From contig NZ_JAVRIA010000002.1 of the NCBI RefSeq assembly GCF_031846265.1, positions 434,001 to 498,000 on the forward strand: a stretch of 64,000 nt of DNA, given 5' to 3'. Numbering within the stretch: position 1 is the stretch's first letter; each line of letters starts with the position of its first letter. Made by a program: the position numbers and the translations under genes. The DNA comes from Microcosmobacter mediterraneus. GTDB taxonomy: Bacteria > Bacteroidota > Bacteroidia > Flavobacteriales > Flavobacteriaceae. The notes beneath the pieces were generated by a model, which saw nothing but the letters and a program-made list of their open reading frames with translations, was not told the origin of the DNA and did no database searches. This document shows, piece after piece, positions 26,389 through 35,072 of the stretch.

Positions 26389-26411
26389 GTCGCTGAGGCT
26401 CTCGAAGCGAC
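26389..26411. repeat. Short palindromic repeat between atpH and atpA
   Basis: GTCGCT (26389-26394) pairs with AGCGAC (26406-26411), and inside it GAG pairs with CTC around a GCT loop. The core closely resembles the GTCGCTGAG...TCGAAGCGAC element that recurs between genes in Flavobacteriaceae. It may act as a processing or pausing hairpin inside the atp messenger. Confidence 0.55.
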
Positions 26412-26433
26412 ATTAGGCAAAATATAAATAAAA

Positions 26434-28014
26434 ATGGCAGAAGTAAAACCAGCTGAAATATCAGCAATCTTAAAACAACAACTTTCAGGTTTTGAAGCAG
26501 GTGCTTCATTAGACGAAGTAGGAACAGTATTAACTGTAGGTGATGGTATTGTACGTGCTTACGGATTAGCTAACGCACAATATGGTGAATTAGTAGAATT
26601 CGAAGGTGGTGCAGAAGGTATTGTACTTAACCTTGAAGAAGATAATGTTGGTATTGTACTTTTAGGGACTTCAGTAGGAGTAAAAGAAGGATCTACAGTA
26701 AAACGTACTGAACGTATTGCATCTGTGAAAGTAGGTGAAGGTATTGTAGGACGTGTAGTGGATACTCTAGGTAACCCAATTGATGGTAAAGGACCAATCG
26801 CTGGAGAAACTTATGAAATGCCTGTTGAGCGCAAAGCACCAGGTGTTATATACAGAGAACCAGTAACAGAGCCATTACAAACAGGTATTAAAGCGATTGA
26901 TGCTATGATTCCTGTTGGTAGAGGACAACGTGAGTTGGTAATTGGTGACAGACAGACTGGTAAAACAACGGTTTGTATTGATACCATCTTAAATCAGAAA
27001 GAATTTTATGATGCAGGTGAGCCTGTATATTGTATATATGTAGCTGTTGGACAAAAAGCATCAACAGTTGCAAATATTGCAAAAACTTTAGAAGAAAGAG
27101 GAGCTTTAGCATATACTACTATTGTAGCAGCTAATGCATCAGATCCAGCAGCGATGCAAGTATACGCACCAATGACAGGAGCTTCTATAGGAGAATATTT
27201 TAGAGATACTGGTCGTCCAGCATTAATCATTTACGATGATTTATCTAAACAAGCGGTAGCTTACCGTGAAGTATCTTTATTATTACGTCGTCCTCCAGGA
27301 CGTGAAGCATATCCTGGTGACGTTTTCTACTTACACTCAAGACTATTAGAGCGCTCTGCAAAAATCATTAACGATGATACAATTGCTAAGGAAATGAATG
27401 ATTTACCAGATTCTCTTAAGCCAATGGTAAAAGGAGGAGGTTCTTTAACAGCTTTGCCAATCATTGAAACACAAGCAGGTGACGTATCAGCATATATTCC
27501 AACCAATGTAATTTCTATTACAGATGGTCAAATCTTCTTAGATGGTGATTTATTTAACTCTGGTGTACGTCCAGCAATTAACGTAGGTATCTCTGTATCT
27601 CGTGTTGGTGGTAATGCTCAGATTAAATCCATGAAAAAAGTATCAGGAACCCTAAAATTAGATCAAGCTCAATTCCGTGAATTAGAAGCTTTTGCTAAGT
27701 TTGGTTCAGATTTAGATGCCTCTACTTTAAACGTCATTGAAAAAGGTAAGCGTAACGTTGAGATCTTAAAGCAAGCTCAAAACGATCCGTTTACAGTAGA
27801 AGATCAGGTAGCAATTATTTATGCAGGTTCTAAGAACTTGTTAAGAGATGTTCCTGTTGAAAAAGTAAAAGAATTTGAAAGAGATTTTATTGAATTCTTA
27901 AACGCTAAACACAGAGATGTATTAGATACGCTAAAGTCTGGTAAATTAACCGATGAAGTAATTGATACATTAACAAATGTAGCTAAAGACCTTACAGGGA
28001 AATACAGAGCTTAA
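26434..28014 (+). CDS. atpA: F0F1 ATP synthase subunit alpha
   Basis: Non-catalytic nucleotide-binding subunit of F1, 526 residues, slightly longer than usual. It has the P-loop GDRQTGKTTV (near 172-181), the family block RPAINVGISVSRVGG with the conserved arginine near 382-396, and a normal N-terminal beta-barrel. The codons here favour A/T-ending synonymous forms with an even, highly expressed look. atpG follows after a repeat of 28 bases. Confidence 0.97.
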   Translation: MAEVKPAEISAILKQQLSGFEAGASLDEVGTVLTVGDGIVRAYGLANAQYGELVEFEGGAEGIVLNLEEDNVGIVLLGTSVGVKEGSTVKRTERIASVKVGEGIVGRVVDTLGNPIDGKGPIAGETYEMPVERKAPGVIYREPVTEPLQTGIKAIDAMIPVGRGQRELVIGDRQTGKTTVCIDTILNQKEFYDAGEPVYCIYVAVGQKASTVANIAKTLEERGALAYTTIVAANASDPAAMQVYAPMTGASIGEYFRDTGRPALIIYDDLSKQAVAYREVSLLLRRPPGREAYPGDVFYLHSRLLERSAKIINDDTIAKEMNDLPDSLKPMVKGGGSLTALPIIETQAGDVSAYIPTNVISITDGQIFLDGDLFNSGVRPAINVGISVSRVGGNAQIKSMKKVSGTLKLDQAQFRELEAFAKFGSDLDASTLNVIEKGKRNVEILKQAQNDPFTVEDQVAIIYAGSKNLLRDVPVEKVKEFERDFIEFLNAKHRDVLDTLKSGKLTDEVIDTLTNVAKDLTGKYRA

Positions 28015-28027
28015 TAAATTAAACTAA

Positions 28028-28055
28028 TGTCACTCTTAGCATTTGCAAAGAGTCT
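28028..28055. repeat. Flavobacterial intergenic repeat between atpA and atpG
   Basis: A degenerate copy of the TGTCATTC...GAAGAATCT type repeat seen also at 33593 and 33664: TGTCACTC at the left, AGAGTCT at the right, with a small dyad (ACTCTT and AAAGAGT). It fills most of the 55-base gap. Confidence 0.5.
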
Positions 28056-28069
28056 TTATAAACTAAAGA

Positions 28070-28933
28070 ATGGCAAACTTAAAAGAAATACGTAACAGAA
28101 TATCGTCAGTGTCTTCAACGATGCAGATTACTAGTGCCATGAAAATGGTATCAGCTGCTAAATTGAAGAAAGCTCAAGATGCTATTACTGCAATGCGTCC
28201 TTACTCTAATAAGTTAACAGAATTATTGCAGAGTTTAAGCGCAACATTAGATGCTGATTCTGGCAGTAAGTATTCAACTGAAAGAGAAGTGAACAATGTT
28301 TTAATTGTTGCTATTACTTCTAATAGAGGTTTGTGTGGTGCATTTAATTCCAATATCATTAAGCAAACTAATGTTTTGATTAATGATGTTTACGCTGATA
28401 AAAATGTTTCTGTTTTAGCTATTGGTAAAAAATCAAATGACGCTTTTTCAAAACAAGACAGAGTCATAGCAAATAAGAGCGACGTATTTGATTCTTTAAC
28501 GTATGATAATGTTGCAGAGATTGCTGAAATGATCATGGAGAAGTTTGTTGAAGGCGAATATGATAAAGTTGAACTAGTTTACAACAGCTTTAAAAATGCT
28601 GCAACTCAGATTATAATGACTGAGCAGTATTTACCAATTGTTCCTATTGAAGGAGAAGATGCTCATGCTAATTTAGATTACATTTTTGAGCCTTCTAAAC
28701 AAGAGATCGTTGAGGCATTAATCCCTAAAGCATTAAAAACACAATTATTCAAAGCCGTTAGAGATTCTTTTGCCTCAGAACATGGTGCACGTATGACAGC
28801 GATGCATAAAGCAACTGATAACGCTACCGAATTAAGAGATCAGCTGAAATTAACGTATAACAAAGCACGACAGGCAGCAATCACCAATGAGATTTTAGAA
28901 ATTGTTGGAGGAGCGGAAGCTTTGAACAATTAG
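28070..28933 (+). CDS. atpG: F0F1 ATP synthase subunit gamma
   Basis: Central rotor shaft, 287 residues. It opens with the long N-terminal helix (LKEIRNRISSVSSTMQITSA) and closes with the C-terminal helix RQAAITNEILEIVGGAEAL, the two parts that form the coiled coil in F1. It is last of the atpBEFHAG group. Epsilon and beta are at 58.3-60.1 kb. Confidence 0.96.
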   Translation: MANLKEIRNRISSVSSTMQITSAMKMVSAAKLKKAQDAITAMRPYSNKLTELLQSLSATLDADSGSKYSTEREVNNVLIVAITSNRGLCGAFNSNIIKQTNVLINDVYADKNVSVLAIGKKSNDAFSKQDRVIANKSDVFDSLTYDNVAEIAEMIMEKFVEGEYDKVELVYNSFKNAATQIIMTEQYLPIVPIEGEDAHANLDYIFEPSKQEIVEALIPKALKTQLFKAVRDSFASEHGARMTAMHKATDNATELRDQLKLTYNKARQAAITNEILEIVGGAEALNN

Positions 28934-28994
28934 ACGAGCCTTGCGAAGTCAAATTTCCAAAAGAGCGGAAGTACTGAATAATTAGACGAGCTTA
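28911..28994. repeat. Direct duplication of the atpG end
   Basis: The last 22 coding bases plus 10 bases after the atpG stop region (28911-28942) recur at 28963-28994 with 26 of 32 positions equal, both starting GAGCGGAAG and holding TAGACGAGC. The copy is not in a long frame. Confidence 0.65.
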
Positions 28995-29003
28995 ATATAA
29001 ATT

Positions 29004-29029
29004 AAAGCCTTACTTTTTAGTAAGGCTTT
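29004..29029 (+). terminator. Terminator after atpG
   Basis: A 10-bp perfect stem, AAAGCCTTAC (29004-29013) with GTAAGGCTTT (29020-29029), loop TTTTTA. The following run is short (TTTATTATG), so efficiency is uncertain. It lies after atpG and argues that the next gene starts beyond it. Confidence 0.65.
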
Positions 29030-29074
29030 ATTATGGAATACCTTTTGATTATTATCTTTAACGTAATAGAGATC

Positions 29075-29584
29075 ATGAAAAACGAAAAAGGCTATACATG
29101 TTTGTTAATTATAATTGTAATGATGATAACTTTTTTTAATTGTTCAAGCTCAAAACAGTTACAAAAGAAAGCGCCAATTCAGTTTAAGGACGTGTATTGT
29201 CAAGCTTGGGCTGGTGGAATTCAAGAAGCTGGTTCAGGGATTGATATTGTTATTCCTGTAAAACAACTAGATAAAAGTGATATCATTTTAGATTCAGTTT
29301 ATTTTAGAGCTAAAGTAGTACAGCTTGAAAAGACAGAATTTCAAGGAATTACAACTTATATAGGACGATTTATAACTAAGCCTATTAGAAATGGTATCGT
29401 TATCAGTAGTGATCCTAAAGAAGAATATAAAAACACCGTAATCTTACCTCGGAAATCACCTTTTAATTTAGAAGATCATGAGTGTGTTGTTAGTTACATT
29501 ACAGAGGGTGTTACCAACTATTTCAAAATTGAAAACGTTATAGAAAAGCCAAGGAATAATTATCCTAGTATGCCTAAGAATTGA
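29075..29584 (+). CDS. Predicted lipoprotein of unknown function
   Basis: A 169-residue secreted lipoprotein: a short charged start (MKNEKG), a hydrophobic signal helix and a lipobox ending FFNC (about residue 23), then SSSKQL. The mature part has beta-rich character with DSVYFRAKVVQLE and YIGRFITKPI, and no motif I recognise. The frame is open to an ATG at 29033, which touches the terminator, so the ATG at 29075 before the signal peptide is preferred. No operon partner is evident. Confidence 0.7.
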   Translation: MKNEKGYTCLLIIIVMMITFFNCSSSKQLQKKAPIQFKDVYCQAWAGGIQEAGSGIDIVIPVKQLDKSDIILDSVYFRAKVVQLEKTEFQGITTYIGRFITKPIRNGIVISSDPKEEYKNTVILPRKSPFNLEDHECVVSYITEGVTNYFKIENVIEKPRNNYPSMPKN

Positions 29585-29648
29585 CAATAAGTTAAACTTT
29601 GTTTGCGTTTGCTAAAAACGTATTTTTAACAACGATAACTACAGCCTT

Positions 29649-31097
29649 TTGAGTGTATTAAAAACGTTTGTAAAAGACATCTTTATTTATGGTCTAGCCA
29701 TTGTACTTCCTAGACTTATAAACTTTCTTTTAGTACCTCTTTACACTGGTGTTTTTAAAAACGATGAATACTCAGAGAATACCGAGTTTTATGTTGTAGT
29801 AGCTTTTTTTAATGTTGTACTTAGCTACGGAATGGAAACCTCTTTTTTTAGGTTTTTTAGTAAGCACAAAGAAAAAAACAAAGTGTTATCTACAGCTTTA
29901 ATTTCAGTGGTAACTTCTACATTGCTCTTTGCTATTATATTATTTTCCCTAAAAACCCAAATTTCAGAAGTACTACGCATAAATCCAGAGTTCTATGCAA
30001 TCTTAGTCAGTATTATTCTTATAGAAGCTTTAATAGTAATTCCTTTTGCCTATTTAAGAGTTACAGGACGACCAGTAAGATTTGCGGTAATTAAAATTAT
30101 TAATGTGCTTGTTATTGTTGGGTTAAACATTGTATTTCTATCAGAACGTTTTCGTATTGAGGGTTTACAAAATTTATTTACTGTTTCAGAAAAAGTAGAG
30201 TATACTTTTGTGGCTAATCTAATAGCAAGTACGCTCGTTCTTATTTTAGTATCGCCTTATTTTTTCAAAACAAAATGGCAATTCGATAACAGGATATTTA
30301 AACACATGCTAAAATATGGTTTACCAATAATGGTAGCAGGTTTGGCATTTGTTATAAACGAAAACTTTGACAAATGGTTTATTCCTGACGCTTTAGGAAA
30401 AGACATCAATGGAGCATATAGCGCCTGTTACAAAATTGCAGTATTTATGACGCTATTTATTCAAGCCTTTAGAATGGGAGCAGAACCTTTTTTCTTTAAT
30501 CATGCTAAAGCGGAAAATGCCAAAAGTAATTATGCAACCATCCTTAAATACTTTACTATTTGTGGAGCATTAGGTTTAATGCTTGTAACAGTTTATATAA
30601 CGGTTTTGACTCCAATTATTATTAAAAACCCTAGCTATTTAATGGCGTTAGATATTGTGCCTATTGTATTATTAGCAAATTTATGTTTAGGCATTTATCA
30701 CAACTTATCTATTTGGTATAAGCTAACAGACAAAACACATTATGGTATGTATATCTCTATATTAGGAGCTATAATAACCATTGTGTTCAATATTATTTTT
30801 ATTCCTAAAATAGGCTTTATGGCTTCAGCGTACACTACGCTTTTAGCCTATGGACTCATGATGATTATTTCTTATGTATTAGGAAGAAAACATTATGCAG
30901 TTCCTTATCAAGTTAATCGTATAGTATTATATTTAGTAACAAGTTCGACGTTAGCATTTATAAGTTATTATTATTTTGAAAAGAATTTGATCATAGGAAC
31001 TCTATTTTTAATCCTATTTTTAGTAATAGTTTTTATCCTAGAGAAGAAGGAATTATTGTCATTCCTGCGATGGCAAGAGCCAACAAAAAGAATATAA
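29649..31097 (+). CDS. Polysaccharide flippase (Wzx-like, MOP superfamily)
   Basis: A 482-residue membrane protein with about 12 to 14 helices. The start FVKDIFIYGLAIVLPRLINF and the LLVPLYTGVF region are typical of flavobacterial oligosaccharide flippases that turn lipid-linked sugar units over the inner membrane. The start is a TTG. It lies 20 kb from the polysaccharide cluster but is the only flippase in the window, so it could serve that pathway; it could as well act in a general cell-envelope route. Confidence 0.87.
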   Translation: MSVLKTFVKDIFIYGLAIVLPRLINFLLVPLYTGVFKNDEYSENTEFYVVVAFFNVVLSYGMETSFFRFFSKHKEKNKVLSTALISVVTSTLLFAIILFSLKTQISEVLRINPEFYAILVSIILIEALIVIPFAYLRVTGRPVRFAVIKIINVLVIVGLNIVFLSERFRIEGLQNLFTVSEKVEYTFVANLIASTLVLILVSPYFFKTKWQFDNRIFKHMLKYGLPIMVAGLAFVINENFDKWFIPDALGKDINGAYSACYKIAVFMTLFIQAFRMGAEPFFFNHAKAENAKSNYATILKYFTICGALGLMLVTVYITVLTPIIIKNPSYLMALDIVPIVLLANLCLGIYHNLSIWYKLTDKTHYGMYISILGAIITIVFNIIFIPKIGFMASAYTTLLAYGLMMIISYVLGRKHYAVPYQVNRIVLYLVTSSTLAFISYYYFEKNLIIGTLFLILFLVIVFILEKKELLSFLRWQEPTKRI

Positions 31098-31109
31098 TTT
31101 AAAACAAAA

Positions 31110-31183
31110 TGTCACCTCGAGCATTGCAGAGTAGATAATATATTTTGTGCGAATGTACCTTGCACAGCAAATCGAGAGGTCTT
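31110..31183. repeat. Structured intergenic repeat before the DUF6090 gene
   Basis: Opens with TGTCACCTCGAG and closes with ATCGAGAGGTCTTT, so its ends pair (CCTCGA with TCGAGAGG); inside, TGTGC pairs with GCACA around an 11-base loop. It resembles the flavobacterial repeats listed at 31939 and 61391. It contains an in-frame ATG (31147) that would wrongly lengthen the next gene. Confidence 0.6.
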
Positions 31184-31188
31184 TTAAA

Positions 31189-31932
31189 ATGATTAAATTT
31201 TTCAATAAAACAAGAAAGCAAATGCTCAAGGAAAATAAAATAGGTCGTTATCTTAAATATGCCATTGGTGAGATTATCTTGGTGATGATTGGTATATTGT
31301 TGGCACTTCAAGTCAATACTTGGAATACTAATCGTGAGCTTAAAAAGGAAGAAGCTAAAATTCTAAAAAGCCTACATCAAGAGTTTAGTAAAAACCTAGA
31401 TAAGTTTAATATTATTTATAACAATCATCTAAAACGCAAAAAAACTATTGAGTATGTAATGTCTGCTGAAACGCAAAAACTATCAGCTGACAGTTTAGCA
31501 ACATTAATGAATAGAATAAATTCCAATTGGACGTATGATCCCTTTCAAGGTATTTATAATTCAGTTATCGGATCAGGCAAAATAGAACTAATATCAAACG
31601 ATAGTTTAAAAACTAAATTAGCGACTATACAAGATCTTATAAAAGACTATCAAGAAGAAGAGCGTGAGGTTAGGGAGTTTTCTAAACAAAACCTATATCC
31701 TTTTCTATTAGAACAGCCTCTGAAGAACTTTAAGTTTAATTCTAAAGATATTCTAGAATCGAAAAAAGTAAAAAATAATTATATTAAGATTTTTAAATCT
31801 TTTGAATATGATAAGCTTATGCAACAGTTAAGAGGTTGGATGCGATCTATTTTCGATGAAGGTCCAATCTTTAGAAAAGAACTAGTGTCTATTATTAATT
31901 TATTGGAAGAAGAAATAGAAAAACATAATTAA
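31189..31932 (+). CDS. DUF6090 family membrane-anchored protein
   Basis: A 247-residue protein of a flavobacterial family of unknown function. The N-terminal pattern is characteristic: MIKFFNKTRKQMLKENK, then RYLKYAIGEI leading into one transmembrane helix (about 29-44, ILVMIGILLALQVN) and WN; the rest is helical and charged, probably coiled coil in the periplasm (LKKEEAKILKSLHQEFSKNL). I start at the ATG after the repeat because the family begins with MIKFF. It is probably monocistronic. Confidence 0.82.
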   Translation: MIKFFNKTRKQMLKENKIGRYLKYAIGEIILVMIGILLALQVNTWNTNRELKKEEAKILKSLHQEFSKNLDKFNIIYNNHLKRKKTIEYVMSAETQKLSADSLATLMNRINSNWTYDPFQGIYNSVIGSGKIELISNDSLKTKLATIQDLIKDYQEEEREVREFSKQNLYPFLLEQPLKNFKFNSKDILESKKVKNNYIKIFKSFEYDKLMQQLRGWMRSIFDEGPIFRKELVSIINLLEEEIEKHN

Positions 31933-31938
31933 CCTAAC

Positions 31939-32012
31939 TGTCCCCTCGTCGCAGTCGAGAGGTTCTTTTGAAAGAATAACAAAAATAGTTCTCGACTGCG
32001 TTCGAACAGACA
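31939..32012. repeat. Flavobacterial palindromic intergenic repeat before dut
   Basis: CGCAGTCGAGA (31950-31960) and TCTCGACTGCG (31990-32000) are an exact 11-bp inverted repeat; the outer TGTC and GACA (31939-31942, 32009-32012) also match. It fills the space between the DUF6090 gene and dut. Confidence 0.75.
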
Positions 32013-32021
32013 TAAATTAAC

Positions 32022-32456
32022 ATGAACATAAAAATAATCAACAAATCCAGTCAAACCTTACCGCATTACGAAACTATAGCATCTGCTGGTATGGATTTAC
32101 GTGCTAATATCAGTGAACCCATAACTTTAAAACCTCTTGAGCGAACCATTGTAAAAACAGGCTTGTTTATAGAGTTGCCAATTGGTACAGAAGCACAAGT
32201 GAGACCACGAAGTGGTTTAGCTGCAAAAAAAGGGATAACCGTTTTAAATGCGCCAGGAACAGTAGATGCAGATTATAGAGGAGAAATTGGAGTTATCCTT
32301 GTAAACCTCTCTAACGAAGATTTCACCATAGAAAATGGAGAGCGTATTGCACAATTAGTCATAGCAAAACACGAACGTGCCGAATGGGAAGATGTAGAAA
32401 TACTATCTGAAACCTCTCGAGGAGAAGGTGGTTTTGGCAGTACAGGAGTAAAATAA
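32022..32456 (+). CDS. dut: dUTP diphosphatase
   Basis: Hydrolyses dUTP to dUMP, keeping uracil out of DNA and supplying thymidylate synthesis. The 144-residue trimeric enzyme has all five motifs: AGMDLRA, RPRSGLAAKKG, GTVDADYRGEI, GERIAQLV and the C-terminal RGEGGFGSTG arm. It starts just after the palindromic repeat; a second repeat lies between it and the next gene. Confidence 0.97.
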   Translation: MNIKIINKSSQTLPHYETIASAGMDLRANISEPITLKPLERTIVKTGLFIELPIGTEAQVRPRSGLAAKKGITVLNAPGTVDADYRGEIGVILVNLSNEDFTIENGERIAQLVIAKHERAEWEDVEILSETSRGEGGFGSTGVK

Positions 32457-32524
32457 ATCCCCTTTAATTCCCCAAAAGGGAAAAAGAAGATGAAATATAA
32501 ATAAAAGTTTAATTAATTAAAATG

Positions 32525-32543
32525 TCCTTTCCTTTGGAAAGGA
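32525..32543. repeat. Short palindrome between dut and the nucleotidyltransferase gene
   Basis: TCCTTTCC (32525-32532) and GGAAAGGA (32536-32543) around TTT, within a 101-base gap that also has CCCCTTTAATTCCCC-type purine/pyrimidine tracts at 32459. I recall similar CCTTTGGAAAGG blocks between flavobacterial genes. Confidence 0.5.
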
Positions 32544-32557
32544 TTTAGGATAGGAAT

Positions 32558-33577
32558 ATGAAAATAATAGTACCAATGGCAGGAAGAGGCTCACGATTAC
32601 GACCTCATAGTTTAACTGTACCAAAGCCATTAATTCCAGTTGTAGGACAACCAATTGTAAATAGATTAGTAAAAGATATTGCTAAAGTTTTAAAACAACC
32701 CATAGAAGAAATTGCTTTTGTGTTAGGTGATCCAGCTTGGTTTGGAGACGATGTTGTAAATAGTTTACAACAACTAGCTCAAGGACTTGGAGCTAAAGCA
32801 TCCATATATAGACAAGACCAACCTTTAGGTACTGGTCACGCTATTATGTGCGCTAAAGAGTCACTTTCTGGACCTGCAGTTATTGCATATGCAGATACCT
32901 TAATTCGTGCAGATTTTAATCTAGATGCAGAAGCCGATAGTGTGATTTGGACAAAGCGTGTAACCAATCCTGAAGCCTATGGTGTTGTTAAATTAAATGA
33001 TAAAAATGAAATTGTAGAACTTGTTGAGAAACCAGAAACATTTGTAAGTGATCAAGCAGTAATAGGTATTTATTTCTTTAAAGACATAGCAGTATTAAAG
33101 TCCAAACTACAAGAAGTTTTAGACGAAAACGTTATGAATGGAGGAGAATACCAAATAAATGATGGTATTAAGCGTATGATGGCAGATGGACGAGTTTTCA
33201 AAACAGGAACTGTAGACGAGTGGATGGATTGCGGAAACAAATCGGTTACAATAGAAACGAATTCTCGCATGTTGGGCTTTTTAAAAGCAGATAACGAAGA
33301 GCAATTAGTAGCTAATTCTGTTGTATTAGAAAACTCTACTATTATTGAACCGTGTTTTATTGGTGAAAACGTCGTATTGAAGAATTCTAGTATTGGGCCA
33401 AATGTTTCTATTGGCAATGACTGTGTGGTAGAAAACTCAAGCGTTAAAAATAGCCTAATTCAAACACAGACTATAATTAAAAATGCTACTTTAGACGAGG
33501 CTATGATCGGTAGTCATGTGAAGTTTGATGGTGGTTTCACTAAGATTAGTATTGGAGACTATTCCGTTTTGGAATAA
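32558..33577 (+). CDS. Sugar-phosphate nucleotidyltransferase
   Basis: A 339-residue enzyme making a nucleotide sugar from a sugar-1-phosphate. The signature GRGSRLRPHSLTVPKPLIPV (residues 9-28) is the nucleotide-binding loop; GTGHAIMCAKE, the metal aspartate in IAYADTLI and VEKPE follow. The last 80 residues form a left-handed beta-helix (repeated NSSVKNS and IGNDC-like turns). It resembles RmlA/GlmU-type proteins; the exact sugar (glucose or mannose) cannot be read. It precedes the TPR gene after a repeat-filled gap. Confidence 0.87.
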   Translation: MKIIVPMAGRGSRLRPHSLTVPKPLIPVVGQPIVNRLVKDIAKVLKQPIEEIAFVLGDPAWFGDDVVNSLQQLAQGLGAKASIYRQDQPLGTGHAIMCAKESLSGPAVIAYADTLIRADFNLDAEADSVIWTKRVTNPEAYGVVKLNDKNEIVELVEKPETFVSDQAVIGIYFFKDIAVLKSKLQEVLDENVMNGGEYQINDGIKRMMADGRVFKTGTVDEWMDCGNKSVTIETNSRMLGFLKADNEEQLVANSVVLENSTIIEPCFIGENVVLKNSSIGPNVSIGNDCVVENSSVKNSLIQTQTIIKNATLDEAMIGSHVKFDGGFTKISIGDYSVLE

Positions 33578-33592
33578 CTTTTGAACATAAAA

Positions 33593-33691
33593 TGTCATTC
33601 AGAACGAGCATAGCGAAGTGAAGAATCTAGTAACTAATATTTGAAATAACTTTTAAACCTACTTGTCATTCAGAGCGTTAGCGAAGAATCT
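33593..33691. repeat. Tandem flavobacterial TGTCATTC repeats
   Basis: Two copies, 33593-33628 and 33664-33691, of TGTCATTCAGA...GCGAAG...GAATCT type. The similarity extends into the preceding AATAACTTTT stretches (33574 and 33645), so a unit of about 71 bases seems doubled. The downstream gene starts at 33695, four bases after the second copy. Confidence 0.7.
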
Positions 33692-33694
33692 AAT

Positions 33695-35059
33695 ATGAAT
33701 TTTAAACACCATATAGCAAAACTTGTTTTGGCACTTATCATAGTCCCAAGCTTTGCTATTGCCCAAATCGATTTTAATAAACGACCAGATGACGATTTAG
33801 GTAATGTAGAAGATGAGTTTCAAGAGTATTTTTTTGAAGCCTTAAAACAAAAAGGTATTGAAAATTATGGCAAATCTGTAGATGCGCTTTTAAAATGCTT
33901 AAATCTTAAATCGTCTGAGCCAACCATCTATTATGAGTTAGGTAAGAATTACAATAAGCTTAAAAATTTTGGTGCTGCTGAAGATGCTTTGAATAAAGCA
34001 TTAAATCTCACACCAGATAATGAGTGGTATTTAGATGAGCTTTATCATGTTTATGTGCAACAAGACGACATGTCCAAAGCTATAAAAACAGTAAAACAGT
34101 TAGTAAAATATCATCCAGATTATAAGCAAGATTTGGCTTCGCTTTATGTCAAAGAAGAAAAATATAAGCAGGCTTTAGATATTTTAGATGAGCTAGATGC
34201 TGATTTTGGGATTAATGAAAGTAGAGACGCCATAAGGAACGAAATCTATAATATAACAGGTAATGCAAAAGATAGAATTGATAACTTAGAAGACAGAGTA
34301 GCCTCTAATCCTGAGGATGAATTAAATCAATTAAAACTTATTTATCGTTACAGTCAAGCTGGCAACACTAAAAAAGCCTTTAAAGCAGCAGAAGATTTAC
34401 TGGCTTCTAAACCAGAATCTAAGTTAGTACATTTAGCACTCTATAAATTTTACTTAGATGACGACCAAGTAGACAAGGCACTTAGCTCTATGAAAGTTGT
34501 GTTTTCTTCGAAATCAATAAAAGCAGATTCTAAAGCTAAAGTACTTAAAGATTTTGTAGCCTTTGTTAACGATAACCCTCAGTATGAGAAAGAATTATTA
34601 GAAATTACATTACTAGCTGAAACTACTGAAGACCCAAAAACTTTAGAGGAAGTAGGTGATTATTATTTAAAATCTGGAAACCCTCAAAATGCCCTTTCTA
34701 ATTATGAAAATGCATTAAAAGAAACACCTAACAACTTTAATTTATTAAAGAAGGTATTATTAGCCCAATTAGATCTTAATCTAGATCAGGAAGCATTAGA
34801 ACAAAGCTCAAAAGCCTTAGACTTATATCCTGCACAATCTATTTTATACCTTATTAATGGTGTTGCTAATAATAAATTAAATAAACCAAAAGATGCTATT
34901 TCTAGCTTAGAAATGGGTTTAGATTTTATTATTGACAACCCAAAAATGGAATCTGATTTTTATTTACAATTAAGCAAAGCTTATAAATTAAGTGATAATA
35001 ATACCAAATCTGAAGCGTTTGCTAAAAAGGCAGAACGCCTTATAAAAGCTCAGCAGTAG
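33695..35059 (+). CDS. Secreted TPR repeat protein
   Basis: A 454-residue protein with an N-terminal signal peptide (residues 1-23, cleaved near AIA/QID) and about ten tetratricopeptide repeats over the rest, seen in segments such as YYELGKNYNKLKNFGAAEDA and PNNFNLLKKVLLAQLDLNLD. It probably works as a periplasmic or outer-membrane-associated adaptor. It is followed within 13 bases by a DUF4292 lipoprotein and then an EnvC-like protein, so a cell-envelope assembly role fits. No specific partner can be named. Confidence 0.85.
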   Translation: MNFKHHIAKLVLALIIVPSFAIAQIDFNKRPDDDLGNVEDEFQEYFFEALKQKGIENYGKSVDALLKCLNLKSSEPTIYYELGKNYNKLKNFGAAEDALNKALNLTPDNEWYLDELYHVYVQQDDMSKAIKTVKQLVKYHPDYKQDLASLYVKEEKYKQALDILDELDADFGINESRDAIRNEIYNITGNAKDRIDNLEDRVASNPEDELNQLKLIYRYSQAGNTKKAFKAAEDLLASKPESKLVHLALYKFYLDDDQVDKALSSMKVVFSSKSIKADSKAKVLKDFVAFVNDNPQYEKELLEITLLAETTEDPKTLEEVGDYYLKSGNPQNALSNYENALKETPNNFNLLKKVLLAQLDLNLDQEALEQSSKALDLYPAQSILYLINGVANNKLNKPKDAISSLEMGLDFIIDNPKMESDFYLQLSKAYKLSDNNTKSEAFAKKAERLIKAQQ

Positions 35060-35072
35060 CACGTTCTAAATT

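Noticed and set aside
26903..27230. Minus-strand frames in atpA
   Set aside because: Overlap each other and run against a strongly conserved gene.
29033..29074. Longer N-terminus for the lipoprotein after atpG
   Set aside because: The upstream ATG touches the terminator stem and would put a hydrophobic stretch before the normal signal peptide.
31147..31188. Longer N-terminus for the DUF6090 protein
   Set aside because: The extra codons lie wholly in an intergenic repeat; the family begins at MIKFF.
31988..32012. TTCGAAC string as a possible tRNA T-arm
   Set aside because: Part of the palindromic repeat; no acceptor or anticodon stem can be built around it. No tRNA was found anywhere in the window.
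33574..33691. Repeat pair as a minimal CRISPR
   Set aside because: Only two unequal copies, no spacers of constant length and no cas genes.
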